This document shows positions 1 to 6,196 of a stretch of DNA of 7,506 nucleotides, one piece after another. The translations under genes and the position numbers were made by a program. Position 1 is the stretch's first letter. Each line of letters starts with the position of its first letter. Location of the stretch: assembly GCA_937919075.1 (NCBI GenBank), contig CALFOF010000210.1:1-7506 (forward strand), in the 5' to 3' direction. Under the pieces are notes generated by a model. The model was not told the DNA's origin and searched no databases. It saw nothing but the letters and a program-made list of their open reading frames with translations. Origin of the DNA: an uncultured Cyanobium sp. (GTDB lineage Bacteria; Cyanobacteriota; Cyanobacteriia; PCC-6307; Cyanobiaceae).

Positions 1-951
1 GGCGCCCTGGCCCAGGCCGGTGCGCGCGCCCGCGGGGGCACCTTGCTGGTGACCCTGGAGCCGTGCTGCCACCACGGCCGCACGCCGCCCTGCAGCGAGG
101 CCGTGATCGCCGCCGGCATCCACCGGGTGGTGGTGGCGATGGAGGATCCAGATCCGCGCGTGGCCGGCGGCGGCCTTGCCCGGCTGCGGCAGGCGGGGGT
201 GGAGGTGGTCACGGGAGTGGCCGAGGCCGACGCCCGCGCCCTCAACCGCGCCTTCTGCCATCGCATCGCCAGCGGTAGGCCCCTGGGCATCCTCAAGTGG
301 GCGATGAGCCTCGATGGCCGCACGGCCCTGGCCAATGGGGCCAGCCAGTGGATCAGCGGCCCTGAGGCCCGGACCTGGGTGCACCGCCTGCGCGCCCGCT
401 GCGATGCCGTGATCGTGGGCGGCGGCACCGTGCGGGCCGATGATCCGCTGCTCACCAGCCGCGGCCGGCGGCAGCCAGAACCGCTGCGGGTGGTGCTCAG
501 CCGCCAGCTGAAGCTGCCCGGCCTGCTCGCGCAGCCAGCCGCTCGGCCTGCTCAGCTCTGGGATCAGCAGCAGGCCCGCACATTGGTGGCTCATGGCCCT
601 GAGGCACCGCAGCAGCGCCGTGAGGCCTTGGCGGGGCTCGGCGTGGAAACGCTGGAGCTAAGCAGCTGCGAGCCCCGGCCGCTGCTGGAGGCCCTGGCCG
701 GACGCGGCTGCAACCAGGTGCTGTGGGAATGTGGGCCCAGCCTGGCGGCGGCGGCGCTGCGGCAGGGCTGCGTGCAGCGGCTGGCCGCTGTGATCGCGCC
801 GCGGCTGCTTGGTGGGGTGGCGGCTCGCACGCCGCTGGGGGATCTGGAGCTGGCGGATCTGGCTGAAGCCCGGCTGTGGCCCACCCAGCAACTGAGCCGC
901 TGCGGCCCCGATCTGCTCTGGGAGCTGGAGGCGCCGGAGCCTGATCCGTAG
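1..951 (+). CDS. ribD: RibD, bifunctional diaminohydroxyphosphoribosylaminopyrimidine deaminase / 5-amino-6-(5-phosphoribosylamino)uracil reductase (5'-truncated by window edge)
   Basis: RibD catalyses the second and third steps of riboflavin synthesis in the cytoplasm: a zinc-dependent deamination of the pyrimidine, then NADPH-dependent reduction of the ribosyl side chain. The frame is open from base 1 with 316 codons visible; about 50 N-terminal residues, including the HAE zinc/proton-shuttle motif, lie upstream. The deaminase part shows the zinc motif PCCHHGRTPPC at fragment residues 21-31, with Cys22 and Cys31 as expected ligands. The reductase part begins near residue 92 and shows the family motifs KWAMSLDGR, GxSQWISGPEAR, VHRLRARCDAVIVGGGTVRADDP and LTSR. 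The stop is TAG at 949-951. The mscS-like gene starts 17 bases later, so the two are probably co-transcribed. The TTG at base 43 is not the start, because conserved sequence continues upstream of it. Family assignment is firm; nothing looks broken. Confidence 0.96.
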   Translation, partial: GALAQAGARARGGTLLVTLEPCCHHGRTPPCSEAVIAAGIHRVVVAMEDPDPRVAGGGLARLRQAGVEVVTGVAEADARALNRAFCHRIASGRPLGILKWAMSLDGRTALANGASQWISGPEARTWVHRLRARCDAVIVGGGTVRADDPLLTSRGRRQPEPLRVVLSRQLKLPGLLAQPAARPAQLWDQQQARTLVAHGPEAPQQRREALAGLGVETLELSSCEPRPLLEALAGRGCNQVLWECGPSLAAAALRQGCVQRLAAVIAPRLLGGVAARTPLGDLELADLAEARLWPTQQLSRCGPDLLWELEAPEPDP

Positions 952-954
952 GGT

Positions 955-967
955 GTCGCTCAGCGAC
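955..967. repeat. Short inverted repeat between ribD and the MscS gene
   Basis: GTCGCT, one central base, then AGCGAC form a perfect 13-base palindrome. It fills most of the 17-base gap and ends one base before the ATG at 969. In RNA it could form a small hairpin of about 5 bp with a TCA loop next to the start codon. There is no T tract, so it is not a standard terminator. It may affect translation initiation or mRNA processing, or be chance in GC-rich DNA. Confidence 0.4.
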
Positions 968-968
968 C

Positions 969-2021
969 ATGGCCGCCATGCCGGTGACTCTCCTGCTGCT
1001 GCCCCCCCGCTTGCCGGTGCCGATCGCCGGCCTGCTGCTGGCGGTGGTGGTGTGGGTGGCCCTGCAGCTGATCGGCTCACGCCTGCAGCGGGATTCCCTG
1101 GCCCAGGCCCTGCTGATGCGCAGCCAGCTCAGCCTCTGCCTCACGATCCTGCTGGCCAGCCTGGGCTGGTGGGCGGCCAGCCTGACCGATCCCGCGCTGC
1201 TGCCACTGACTCGCGGTGGGCTGGAGGTGCGCGACGGGCTGATCACGATCGGCCTGGTCTGGACGGTGCTGCGCTGCAAGCGGGAACTGCGGCGCCAGGT
1301 GGACACCTACTCCCAGCAGGTGTTTCCGAACCTGACGCAGCGGGAGCGCCTGTTCCTGTTCGATCTGGCCGACAAGCTGATCGCGGTGCTGGTGGCGGTG
1401 CTGATCGCCCTGGAGCTGCTGCGCCTGCTCGGCACGCCCACGGCGCTGCTGGCCACCGCCGGAGGCTTCGGCGCCGCGGCCCTGGGCTTCGGCGCCAAGA
1501 CGATCGTGGAGAACGCCCTCAGCGGCATCAGCCTGTACGTGAACCGCCCCTTCGTGGTGGGGGATTTCATCCGCGTCCCCTCCGAAGATCTGGCCGGCAC
1601 GGTGGTTCAGATCGGCTGGTTTTACACCCAGCTGCGCGATCCCGAGCGGCAGCCGGTGTTCATTCCCAATGGCCTGTTCACCACCCAGCCGGTGATCAAC
1701 ATCGCCCGTATCGACAACCGCAGGATCTGGATCGATTTCGGCGTGCGCTACAACGACCGCGAGCTGATCGAGCCGATCATCGCCGCCCTGCAGCAGCAAC
1801 TGGGCGATGATCCGGCGATCGACCACGAAAAGATGGTGGCCGTGCACTTCGTGGGCTATGGCGAATCCAGCCTGAACCTGCGTCTGCTGTGCCATGGCTG
1901 CGATGGCGACATCGCCACGGCCTGGGATCTGCAGCAGCGTCTGTTGCTGAAGATCGGCCGGGTGGTGGAAGAGCAGGGCGCCGAGATGCCCTTCCCCACC
2001 CGGTTGCTGGTGCAGCCATGA
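969..2021 (+). CDS. MscS-family mechanosensitive ion channel
   Basis: This is a small-conductance mechanosensitive channel subunit, expected in the cytoplasmic membrane as a homoheptamer that opens under membrane tension and releases osmolytes on hypo-osmotic shock. The 350-residue product has hydrophobic segments near residues 15-37, 52-72 and 134-156. The pore helix at about 158-182 is rich in small residues (ATAGGFGAAALGFGAKTIVE), matching the Gly/Ala-packed TM3 of MscS. The beta domain follows at about 183-250 with GDFIRV and FIPNGLFTTQPVIN, close to the family signatures for pore-adjacent and portal regions. An alpha/beta C-terminal domain ends near residue 348. There is no fused cyclic-nucleotide domain. 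The start is ATG 969; a second ATG three codons later (978) is possible. No clear ribosome binding site is seen. It lies 17 bases after ribD and 19 bases before the ligase gene, which suggests one transcript. It is closer to the compact MscS class than to the very large MscK/MscM proteins. Confidence 0.93.
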   Translation: MAAMPVTLLLLPPRLPVPIAGLLLAVVVWVALQLIGSRLQRDSLAQALLMRSQLSLCLTILLASLGWWAASLTDPALLPLTRGGLEVRDGLITIGLVWTVLRCKRELRRQVDTYSQQVFPNLTQRERLFLFDLADKLIAVLVAVLIALELLRLLGTPTALLATAGGFGAAALGFGAKTIVENALSGISLYVNRPFVVGDFIRVPSEDLAGTVVQIGWFYTQLRDPERQPVFIPNGLFTTQPVINIARIDNRRIWIDFGVRYNDRELIEPIIAALQQQLGDDPAIDHEKMVAVHFVGYGESSLNLRLLCHGCDGDIATAWDLQQRLLLKIGRVVEEQGAEMPFPTRLLVQP

Positions 2022-2040
2022 ACCGGCAACTCCTTTCACC

Positions 2041-3558
2041 ATGCCGCTGACCTTCGCGCAACTTCAACAGCAGCTGCGTCCCGCCTGGGGGGCGCTCGAT
2101 GTGGGTGCCAGCGAGGGCCTAGATCCCGACGGCTGCGATCTGCTGGTGGTGCCGTCGTTGAGCCTGGACCAGAACCAGATCGATCTGGTGGCCGGCGCCC
2201 ATCACTACGAAGAGCGGCAGCTGTTCTCGCTGATCAGCCTGCGGCATCCCGGAGTCCAGGCCGTGTATCTCACCAGCAAGCTGCTGCCTGATCTGGTGGT
2301 GGATGCGGTGCTGGAGCTGCTGCCGGGGATGCCCGCCTCCCATGCCCGGCGCCGGTTGCAGCTGTTCGACACCGACGACGCCTCGCCGCGGCCGCTGACC
2401 CAGAAGCTGCTGGAGCGGCCCGCCCTGCTGGAGCGCATCCGCGAGCGGCTGCGACCGGGCCGCAGCTTCATGACCTGCTTCAACGTGACGCCGCTGGAGA
2501 AGGAACTCTCGGTGCGGCTGCAGGTGCCGCTGCTGGGCACCGATCCCGGCCTGGGGTGCTGGGGCAGCAAGGCGGGCAGCCGCGAACTGTTCCATCGCTG
2601 CGGGGTGCCCCATCCAGCCGGCAGCGCCTTGGTGCACGATCTCGACGCCCTCAGCGAGGCCACCGCCGCCCTGTGGGAGGCCCATCCGGAGCTGGAGCGG
2701 GTGGTGGTGAAGCTGAACGAAGGCTTCAGCGGCGAAGGCAACGCGGCGCTGGAACTGGGGCCACTGCAGCTGGCAGATCGCAGTGGCGACGAACGGCGCC
2801 GGCGGCTGCGCCAGGCGCTTGAGCAGCTGCCGATGCCGCCGCCCCAGTGGCAGCAGTTGCTGGTGGAGCAAGGGGCGCTGGTGGAGGCCTGGTTGCAGGG
2901 GGGAGAGGCGCTCCATTCCCCCAGCGTGCAGGGCATGATCCATCCGGGCGGGCAGGTGGAGATGCTCTCCACCCATGAGCAGATCCTGGGCGGTCCGAAC
3001 GGGCAGACCTACCAAGGCTGCCGCTTCCCCGCCGACGCCGCCTACCGGGAGGCGCTGCTGCGCCACGGGCGGGCGGTGGGGGAAGCGCTGGCCCAGGAGG
3101 GGGCGCTGGAGCGTTTCGCGGTGGATTTCATCGCCCGCCGCTTCGGTGAGCAGTGGGACCTGCAGGCGATCGAGGTGAACCTGCGCAAGGGGGGCACCAC
3201 CCATCCCTTCATGGCTCTGCGCTACGCCACCAACGGCCGGATCGATCCAATCAGCGGCGTGTTCCATGCGCCCTCCGGCCAGAAGCTCTGCTATGTGGCC
3301 ACCGATAACCTCTGCGATGCCCGCCTGCGCGGTCTGCTGCCGCTCGACCTGATCGACATCGTGGCCGTGGCGGGGCTGCACTTCGATCCGGCGGAGCTGC
3401 GCGGCAGCCTGTTCCATCTGCTGGGTTGCCTGTCCCAGTACGGCAAGCTCGGCATGACCTGCATCGGCCACGACGCCACCGAAGCCAGCCGCCTCTACGA
3501 CGCCACCGCCGCACGCTTGCTGGAGGGGGCGCAAGCCTTGCAACGGGGGGCAGCCTGA
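2041..3558 (+). CDS. PGM1-related peptide ligase / carboxylate-amine ligase, ATP-grasp fold
   Basis: The 505-residue protein resembles the peptide ligases related to Pgm1 of Streptomyces pheganomycin synthesis: a pre-ATP-grasp domain, an ATP-grasp catalytic core and a C-terminal domain. These enzymes activate a carboxylate with ATP as an acyl-phosphate and join it to an amine. Visible features are an N-terminal region (about 1-140) with a conserved-looking VVPSLSLDQNQ segment, then MTCFNVTPLEKELSVRL at 144-160, the GSKAGSR segment at 175-181, VVVKLNEGFSGEGNA at 221-235 (a candidate ATP-binding lysine, Lys224, and glycine-rich loop), and EVNLRKGGTTHPF at 378-390, where Glu378 and Asn380 fit the Mg-binding acidic/Asn pair. 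The C-terminal domain covers about 395-495. The start is ATG 2041; no ribosome binding site is evident. It sits in a tight cluster after mscS and before DUF427, and no nearby precursor peptide or export gene suggests its substrate. Family is fairly sure; the product is unknown. Confidence 0.85.
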   Translation: MPLTFAQLQQQLRPAWGALDVGASEGLDPDGCDLLVVPSLSLDQNQIDLVAGAHHYEERQLFSLISLRHPGVQAVYLTSKLLPDLVVDAVLELLPGMPASHARRRLQLFDTDDASPRPLTQKLLERPALLERIRERLRPGRSFMTCFNVTPLEKELSVRLQVPLLGTDPGLGCWGSKAGSRELFHRCGVPHPAGSALVHDLDALSEATAALWEAHPELERVVVKLNEGFSGEGNAALELGPLQLADRSGDERRRRLRQALEQLPMPPPQWQQLLVEQGALVEAWLQGGEALHSPSVQGMIHPGGQVEMLSTHEQILGGPNGQTYQGCRFPADAAYREALLRHGRAVGEALAQEGALERFAVDFIARRFGEQWDLQAIEVNLRKGGTTHPFMALRYATNGRIDPISGVFHAPSGQKLCYVATDNLCDARLRGLLPLDLIDIVAVAGLHFDPAELRGSLFHLLGCLSQYGKLGMTCIGHDATEASRLYDATAARLLEGAQALQRGAA

Positions 3559-3627
3559 GCGAGCGGTGATGGGGTCCCACAAGCCTCCCCGCCAGGCCCG
3601 AAAATGGAGAGCCCTTGTCGCTTTTCC

Positions 3628-3906
3628 ATGGAAGCCAGCTGGAACGACTGCGTGATCGCCTCCAGTGACGACATCGTCAAGCTCGAAGGCAATGCCTACT
3701 TCCCGCCGCAGGCCCTGCGCCCGGAATGCTTCCGCCCCTCCACGCACCGCAGTGTGTGCGGCTGGAAAGGCGAAGCCCACTACTACGACGTGGTGGTGGG
3801 GGACAAGGTGAACGCCAACGCCGCCTGGTTCTACCCATCGCCCAAGGCCGCGGCTGAGGAGATCGCCGGACGGGTGGCCTTCTGGAAAGGCGTCAGCGTG
3901 GCCTGA
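3628..3906 (+). CDS. DUF427 domain-containing protein, short form
   Basis: This 92-residue protein is a single DUF427 domain, a small beta-rich fold of unknown biochemical role. The motifs are MEASWNDCVIASSDDIVKLE at the start, YFPPQAL, VCGWKGEAHYY (the Cys-x-x-Lys-Gly core) and AAWFYPSPKAAAEEI followed by VAFWKGV near the end. An upstream in-frame ATG at 3604 would add eight residues (MESPCRFS). I prefer 3628 because short cyanobacterial DUF427 proteins generally begin right before the (K/E)A-x-W-N segment. The coding sequence ends at TGA 3904-3906, inside a hairpin shared with the stop of the convergent gene. It follows the ligase by 69 bases and may be on the same transcript. A second, longer DUF427 protein lies at 6665-7129; the two are clearly different subtypes and not a recent duplication. 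Confidence 0.88.
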   Translation: MEASWNDCVIASSDDIVKLEGNAYFPPQALRPECFRPSTHRSVCGWKGEAHYYDVVVGDKVNANAAWFYPSPKAAAEEIAGRVAFWKGVSVA

Positions 3907-3918
3907 ACGCTCAGGCCA
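3899..3918. terminator. Perfect hairpin holding the stop codons of two convergent genes (putative bidirectional terminator)
   Basis: TGGCCTGA, loop ACGC, TCAGGCCA is a perfect 8-bp inverted repeat with a four-base loop. The left arm contains the TGA of the DUF427 gene and the right arm contains the reverse-strand TGA of the DUF3598-like gene. It is placed to end transcripts arriving from both sides. Neither strand shows a T tract after the stem, so it is not a classic intrinsic terminator; an RNA 3' end stabiliser or a T-less terminator are the alternatives. Confidence 0.5.
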
Positions 3919-4531
3919 ACGCGGCCAGCGGGGGCAGCGGCAGCCCATGGGGTCCGTAGGCCCGCTGCAGGCGGTGGGTGATCCCTGGCTCCGGCGTCCA
4001 GCACAGTTCTGTGATCAGTGGTTCATCCGGCAGACGCGGGTTGGTGGTTTCCAGCTGCAGGGTGGCTTCCAGCTGCCACAACTCCTGGCTGCCGACGGCG
4101 GCAGGCTGGCGACGCACCCGATGGGGCGCCGGCGGCGGTGCCTCCTGGGCGCCGGGGCGGGCTTCCACGACCAGCACCACGGCTTCGAGGCGCTCAGCGC
4201 CGTGCCGCACCACCACCCGCCGGCGCCGCTCGCCGTGCACGAGGCAGAGCTCGGTGAGGCAGCTCCAGGGGCCCACCTTGTCGGGGCCCAGGCTCCAGTG
4301 CCCCTGCGGGGAGATCTCCATCTCGGCGGGAGGCTCCTCAAACCGCATCGTCGCCACCCGGCCGGTGTGGCGGTAGGTGAGGGCGGCCTCCACGCTGCCG
4401 TCCACCTCCCGCACCTCCAGGCCAGTGGGAAAGCGCTCACATTCGATCCCTGCCCCATCCAGCCGGATGAAGGTGCCCTCCCAGAGCCGGGCGCTGGCAT
4501 CGAGAAGGATCTGGCGAGGTGAACGGGACAT
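3911..4531 (-). CDS. DUF3598-like protein (predicted calycin/lipocalin-type fold)
   Basis: The 206-residue product reads as a soluble beta-rich protein. It opens with LWEGTFIRLD (residues 16-25), followed by a run of alternating strands. A GHWSLGPDKVGPWS segment (77-90) leads into CLTELCLVHGERRRRVVV (91-108) and a further strand near 115-124. A Pro/Ala/Arg-rich linker (about 126-146) leads to a second half ending ITHRLQRAYGPHGLP. The W-x-GTF-x-R opening, the Gly-x-(F/W)-S-x-Gly turn, the E-L-x-L-x-x-G-x-R-R-R strand and the late (R)LQR-x-Y match my recollection of DUF3598, a mainly cyanobacterial calycin-like family with no established reaction. No signal peptide or membrane segment is visible. 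The start is ATG at 4529-4531, with no clear ribosome binding site. It is divergent from the desaturase and convergent with DUF427. Reality as a gene is likely; the family name is moderate. A chromophore-lyase-like relative in the calycin clan is the main alternative. Confidence 0.7.
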   Translation of the reverse strand: MSRSPRQILLDASARLWEGTFIRLDGAGIECERFPTGLEVREVDGSVEAALTYRHTGRVATMRFEEPPAEMEISPQGHWSLGPDKVGPWSCLTELCLVHGERRRRVVVRHGAERLEAVVLVVEARPGAQEAPPPAPHRVRRQPAAVGSQELWQLEATLQLETTNPRLPDEPLITELCWTPEPGITHRLQRAYGPHGLPLPPLAALA

Positions 4532-4622
4532 GGGAGGCGGAGGCGGCCGCCCATGCCGGCAAGCGAGGGGCGGCCAAGTGCCGGGGCCATGGCTGGAGGC
4601 TTCGTTCAGCAGCTGGCCTGCC

Positions 4623-4628
4623 TACTAT
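4623..4628 (+). promoter_or_regulatory. Candidate -10 element upstream of the desaturase
   Basis: TACTAT differs from the TATAAT consensus at two positions (3 and 4) and stands out in this GC-rich gap. A weak TTCGTT lies 16 bases upstream (4601-4606), too poor to count as a -35 box by itself. It would place the transcription start near 4635, about 100 bases before the ATG at 4737, which supports that start over longer in-frame readings. Confidence 0.35.
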
Positions 4629-4631
4629 CGA

Positions 4632-4648
4632 GGAATCATCGTGATTCC
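4632..4648. promoter_or_regulatory. Perfect 7+3+7 palindrome, candidate operator of the desaturase gene
   Basis: GGAATCA, spacer TCG, TGATTCC form a perfect dyad three bases downstream of the -10-like hexamer. A dimeric repressor bound here would overlap the transcription start. The arms are less GC-rich than the surroundings, so the symmetry is less likely to be a compositional accident. The regulator is not identifiable from the window. It lies between divergent genes, so it could affect either. Confidence 0.4.
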
Positions 4649-4715
4649 GAGGCCCGCGCCTGAGCGTTCAACTGCCGCTGCCCTGCAGCCCCCATCTCCG
4701 TCGATCCACGGCTTC

Positions 4716-4728
4716 GGCGGCAGCCGCC
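4716..4728 (+). repeat. GC-rich inverted repeat in the desaturase leader
   Basis: GGCGGC, one base, GCCGCC form a perfect 13-base palindrome ending eight bases before the desaturase ATG. In the mRNA it could form a 5-bp stem with a CAG loop where a ribosome binding site would be. No Shine-Dalgarno sequence is visible there. It may modulate translation or be a by-product of high GC. Confidence 0.3.
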
Positions 4729-4736
4729 CCCCAACG

Positions 4737-5936
4737 ATGACCCCACCCATCAGCGCCACTGCTCAACCTGCCGCCCAGCCACCGGCAGGCCAGGCCCAAC
4801 CGTCTCGCCGGGTGCGCCGCTCCGATTTCATCCTCACGCCCTATTGCCGCAGCGACGACCGCATCGCCGCCTGGCAGCTGGTCAACACTGTGGTGCCCTA
4901 TCTGCTGCTGTGGGCCTTGGTGATGCGGCTGCTGGCCGCAGGACAGCCCTGGCTGTGCGCGCCACTGCTGGTGGTGATGGTGCTGTTCTCCGGGCGCTGC
5001 TTTTCGCTGATGCACGATTGCGGCCACCGCTCGCTCTTTCGCACCGCCTGGATGAACCGAGGCGCGGGATTTCTGCTCGGTGTGATCAACGCGATTCCGC
5101 AGCATCCCTGGTCGGAAGGCCATGCTTATCACCACCGCCACAACGGCAACTGGGAGCTCTACCGCGGCCCCTCGGCGCTGATTTCAGTCGACGACTTCCT
5201 CAGCCTTTCGCCCGTCAAGCAGCGGTTCTATCAGTTTCTGCGGCACCCGCTGATGCTGTTTCCCGGCGGCTTCTTCTACCTGGTGATCAAGCCCCGCGTG
5301 GCCCTGTTGCTGGGCAGTGTGGATGCCGTGCGGCATGCCGCACGCACCTGGCGCCAGAACCCACGCACTCCGCTCAGCAAAGTGCTCAGCACCCACACCT
5401 CCAAACATTGGTATTCCTCCTGGCAGTTTGTTGATCTGCTACTCAACAACATCTGCGTGATCAGCGGCTGGGTGCTGCTCTCCCACTGGCTGGGCGCCGG
5501 CCGTTTCTGGAGCGTGTATTCGATCGTGATGGCCTGTTCGGCGGCGCTGTTCATCTGCATCTTCTTCGTGCAGCACAACTTCGAAACCTCCTACGCCCAT
5601 CGCACCGAGGGTTGGAGTGGCCTCACCGGAGCGCTCAATGGCACGAGCCTGCTGTTGCTGCCACCGATCCTGAACTGGTTCACCGCCGACATCGGCTTTC
5701 ACAACATCCACCACCTGTGTGAAACGATCCCGAATTACCGGTTGAAGGCCTGCCACGAGCGCAATGCGGAGCTGCTGGAAAACGCCCAGGCGCTCTACAT
5801 CCGCGACATCCCCGATTGCTTCAAATACATCCTCTGGGATCGCCACCGCGACCGCCTGCAATCGGTGGCTGCAGCCCTGGCAGAAGCGGTGGCTGGCACC
5901 GGGCCCAAGGCCCAGGGGATCGAAGCACGGGCCTGA
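4737..5936 (+). CDS. Membrane fatty acid desaturase family protein
   Basis: The 399-residue integral membrane protein carries the three histidine boxes that bind the di-iron centre of acyl desaturases: HDCGH at 93-97, HAYHH at 129-133 and HNIHH at 322-326, with the accessory QHNFE at 279-283. Such enzymes introduce a cis double bond into a lipid-bound acyl chain, using O2 and ferredoxin as the likely donor in cyanobacteria. Hydrophobic segments lie near residues 48-67, 71-88, 108-120, 172-192, 236-252 and 258-278, consistent with four membrane spans and peripheral hydrophobic parts. Residues 1-27 are Pro/Ala/Gln-rich and probably disordered. The frame is open back to 4377, but upstream residues are low-complexity and overlap the divergent gene, so the first ATG after the putative promoter was chosen. 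The sequence between boxes (EGHAYHHRHNGNWELYRGP) differs from what I know of classical cyanobacterial DesA/DesB/DesC, so regioselectivity and substrate are not assigned. Confidence 0.92.
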   Translation: MTPPISATAQPAAQPPAGQAQPSRRVRRSDFILTPYCRSDDRIAAWQLVNTVVPYLLLWALVMRLLAAGQPWLCAPLLVVMVLFSGRCFSLMHDCGHRSLFRTAWMNRGAGFLLGVINAIPQHPWSEGHAYHHRHNGNWELYRGPSALISVDDFLSLSPVKQRFYQFLRHPLMLFPGGFFYLVIKPRVALLLGSVDAVRHAARTWRQNPRTPLSKVLSTHTSKHWYSSWQFVDLLLNNICVISGWVLLSHWLGAGRFWSVYSIVMACSAALFICIFFVQHNFETSYAHRTEGWSGLTGALNGTSLLLLPPILNWFTADIGFHNIHHLCETIPNYRLKACHERNAELLENAQALYIRDIPDCFKYILWDRHRDRLQSVAAALAEAVAGTGPKAQGIEARA

Positions 5937-5950
5937 CGACGGTCGTCAGG
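5932..5950. terminator. 19-base palindrome covering the desaturase stop codon (putative terminator or 3' end hairpin)
   Basis: CCTGACGAC, one base, GTCGTCAGG is a perfect 9+1+9 inverted repeat; the TGA stop (5934-5936) lies in the left arm. As RNA it would fold as 8 bp with a CGG loop, a stable hairpin. No T tract follows on either strand. Position at the end of the gene suggests a terminator or mRNA-stabilising hairpin; a protein-binding palindrome is the alternative. Confidence 0.45.
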
Positions 5951-5980
5951 ACAGACGCCCAGCAGGGGCGCGGCGGCGCC

Positions 5981-6196
5981 TCAGCGCTCGCCGAGCAGCT
6001 CAGCCCAGCTGAGTGGCTGATGAGCCTGCTCTTTGCTGCGGCGGGCTTTCGAAGCCATGGAGGCCTTGGCAGCGAAGTGGCTGGCGCGATCAACGCAGCA
6101 GAACAGCTGGCTGGTGGCGGCCGTGGCGGGCAGCAGCCCCTGGCGGCGGGCCGGGCGGGTGGAACGCGCCGCCGGGCTGGTGGCGGTGGTCGTCAT
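5981..6196 (-). CDS. Small hypothetical protein (tentative)
   Basis: I do not recognise this gene. From the ATG at 6196 the product is 71 residues: a Thr/Ala/Ser/Arg-rich N-terminus (MTTTATSPAARSTRPARR), then a more ordered half with LLPATAATSQLF, CCVDRASHFAAKASMASKAR and a C-terminus QPLSWAELLGER. It is basic, soluble and Ala-rich, with no signal peptide. Third codon positions are about 85% G/C in this frame, close to coding sequence here, but an overlapping rightward frame (6033-6317) shares the same positional bias, so strand choice rests on the more protein-like composition. The frame extends to a GTG at 6340 through a 15-base tandem repeat that offers further ATG starts at 6211, 6241 and 6256, the longest ATG form being 91 residues. 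It is convergent with the desaturase. Existence is uncertain and function unknown. Confidence 0.42.
   Translation of the reverse strand: MTTTATSPAARSTRPARRQGLLPATAATSQLFCCVDRASHFAAKASMASKARRSKEQAHQPLSWAELLGER

Noticed and set aside
1077..2042. 321-codon minus-strand open frame over the mscS gene
   Set aside because: Composition (Gln/His-rich) and exact overlap with a well-supported MscS gene mark it as a shadow.
2119..3948. 609-codon open frame on the minus strand, antisense to the ligase gene
   Set aside because: It mirrors the ligase codons; high G/C at third positions suppresses antisense stops. The product is Gln/His/Arg-rich with no recognisable domain and it runs through two real genes.
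3947..4522. 191-codon plus-strand frame opposite the DUF3598-like gene
   Set aside because: The minus-strand product has clear beta-strand periodicity and family-like motifs, while this one is Gly/His/Pro-rich without motifs.
4377..4736. 120-residue N-terminal extension of the desaturase
   Set aside because: It is low-complexity, overlaps the divergent DUF3598-like gene, and would start upstream of the only promoter-like element; the conserved protein begins after the ATG at 4737.
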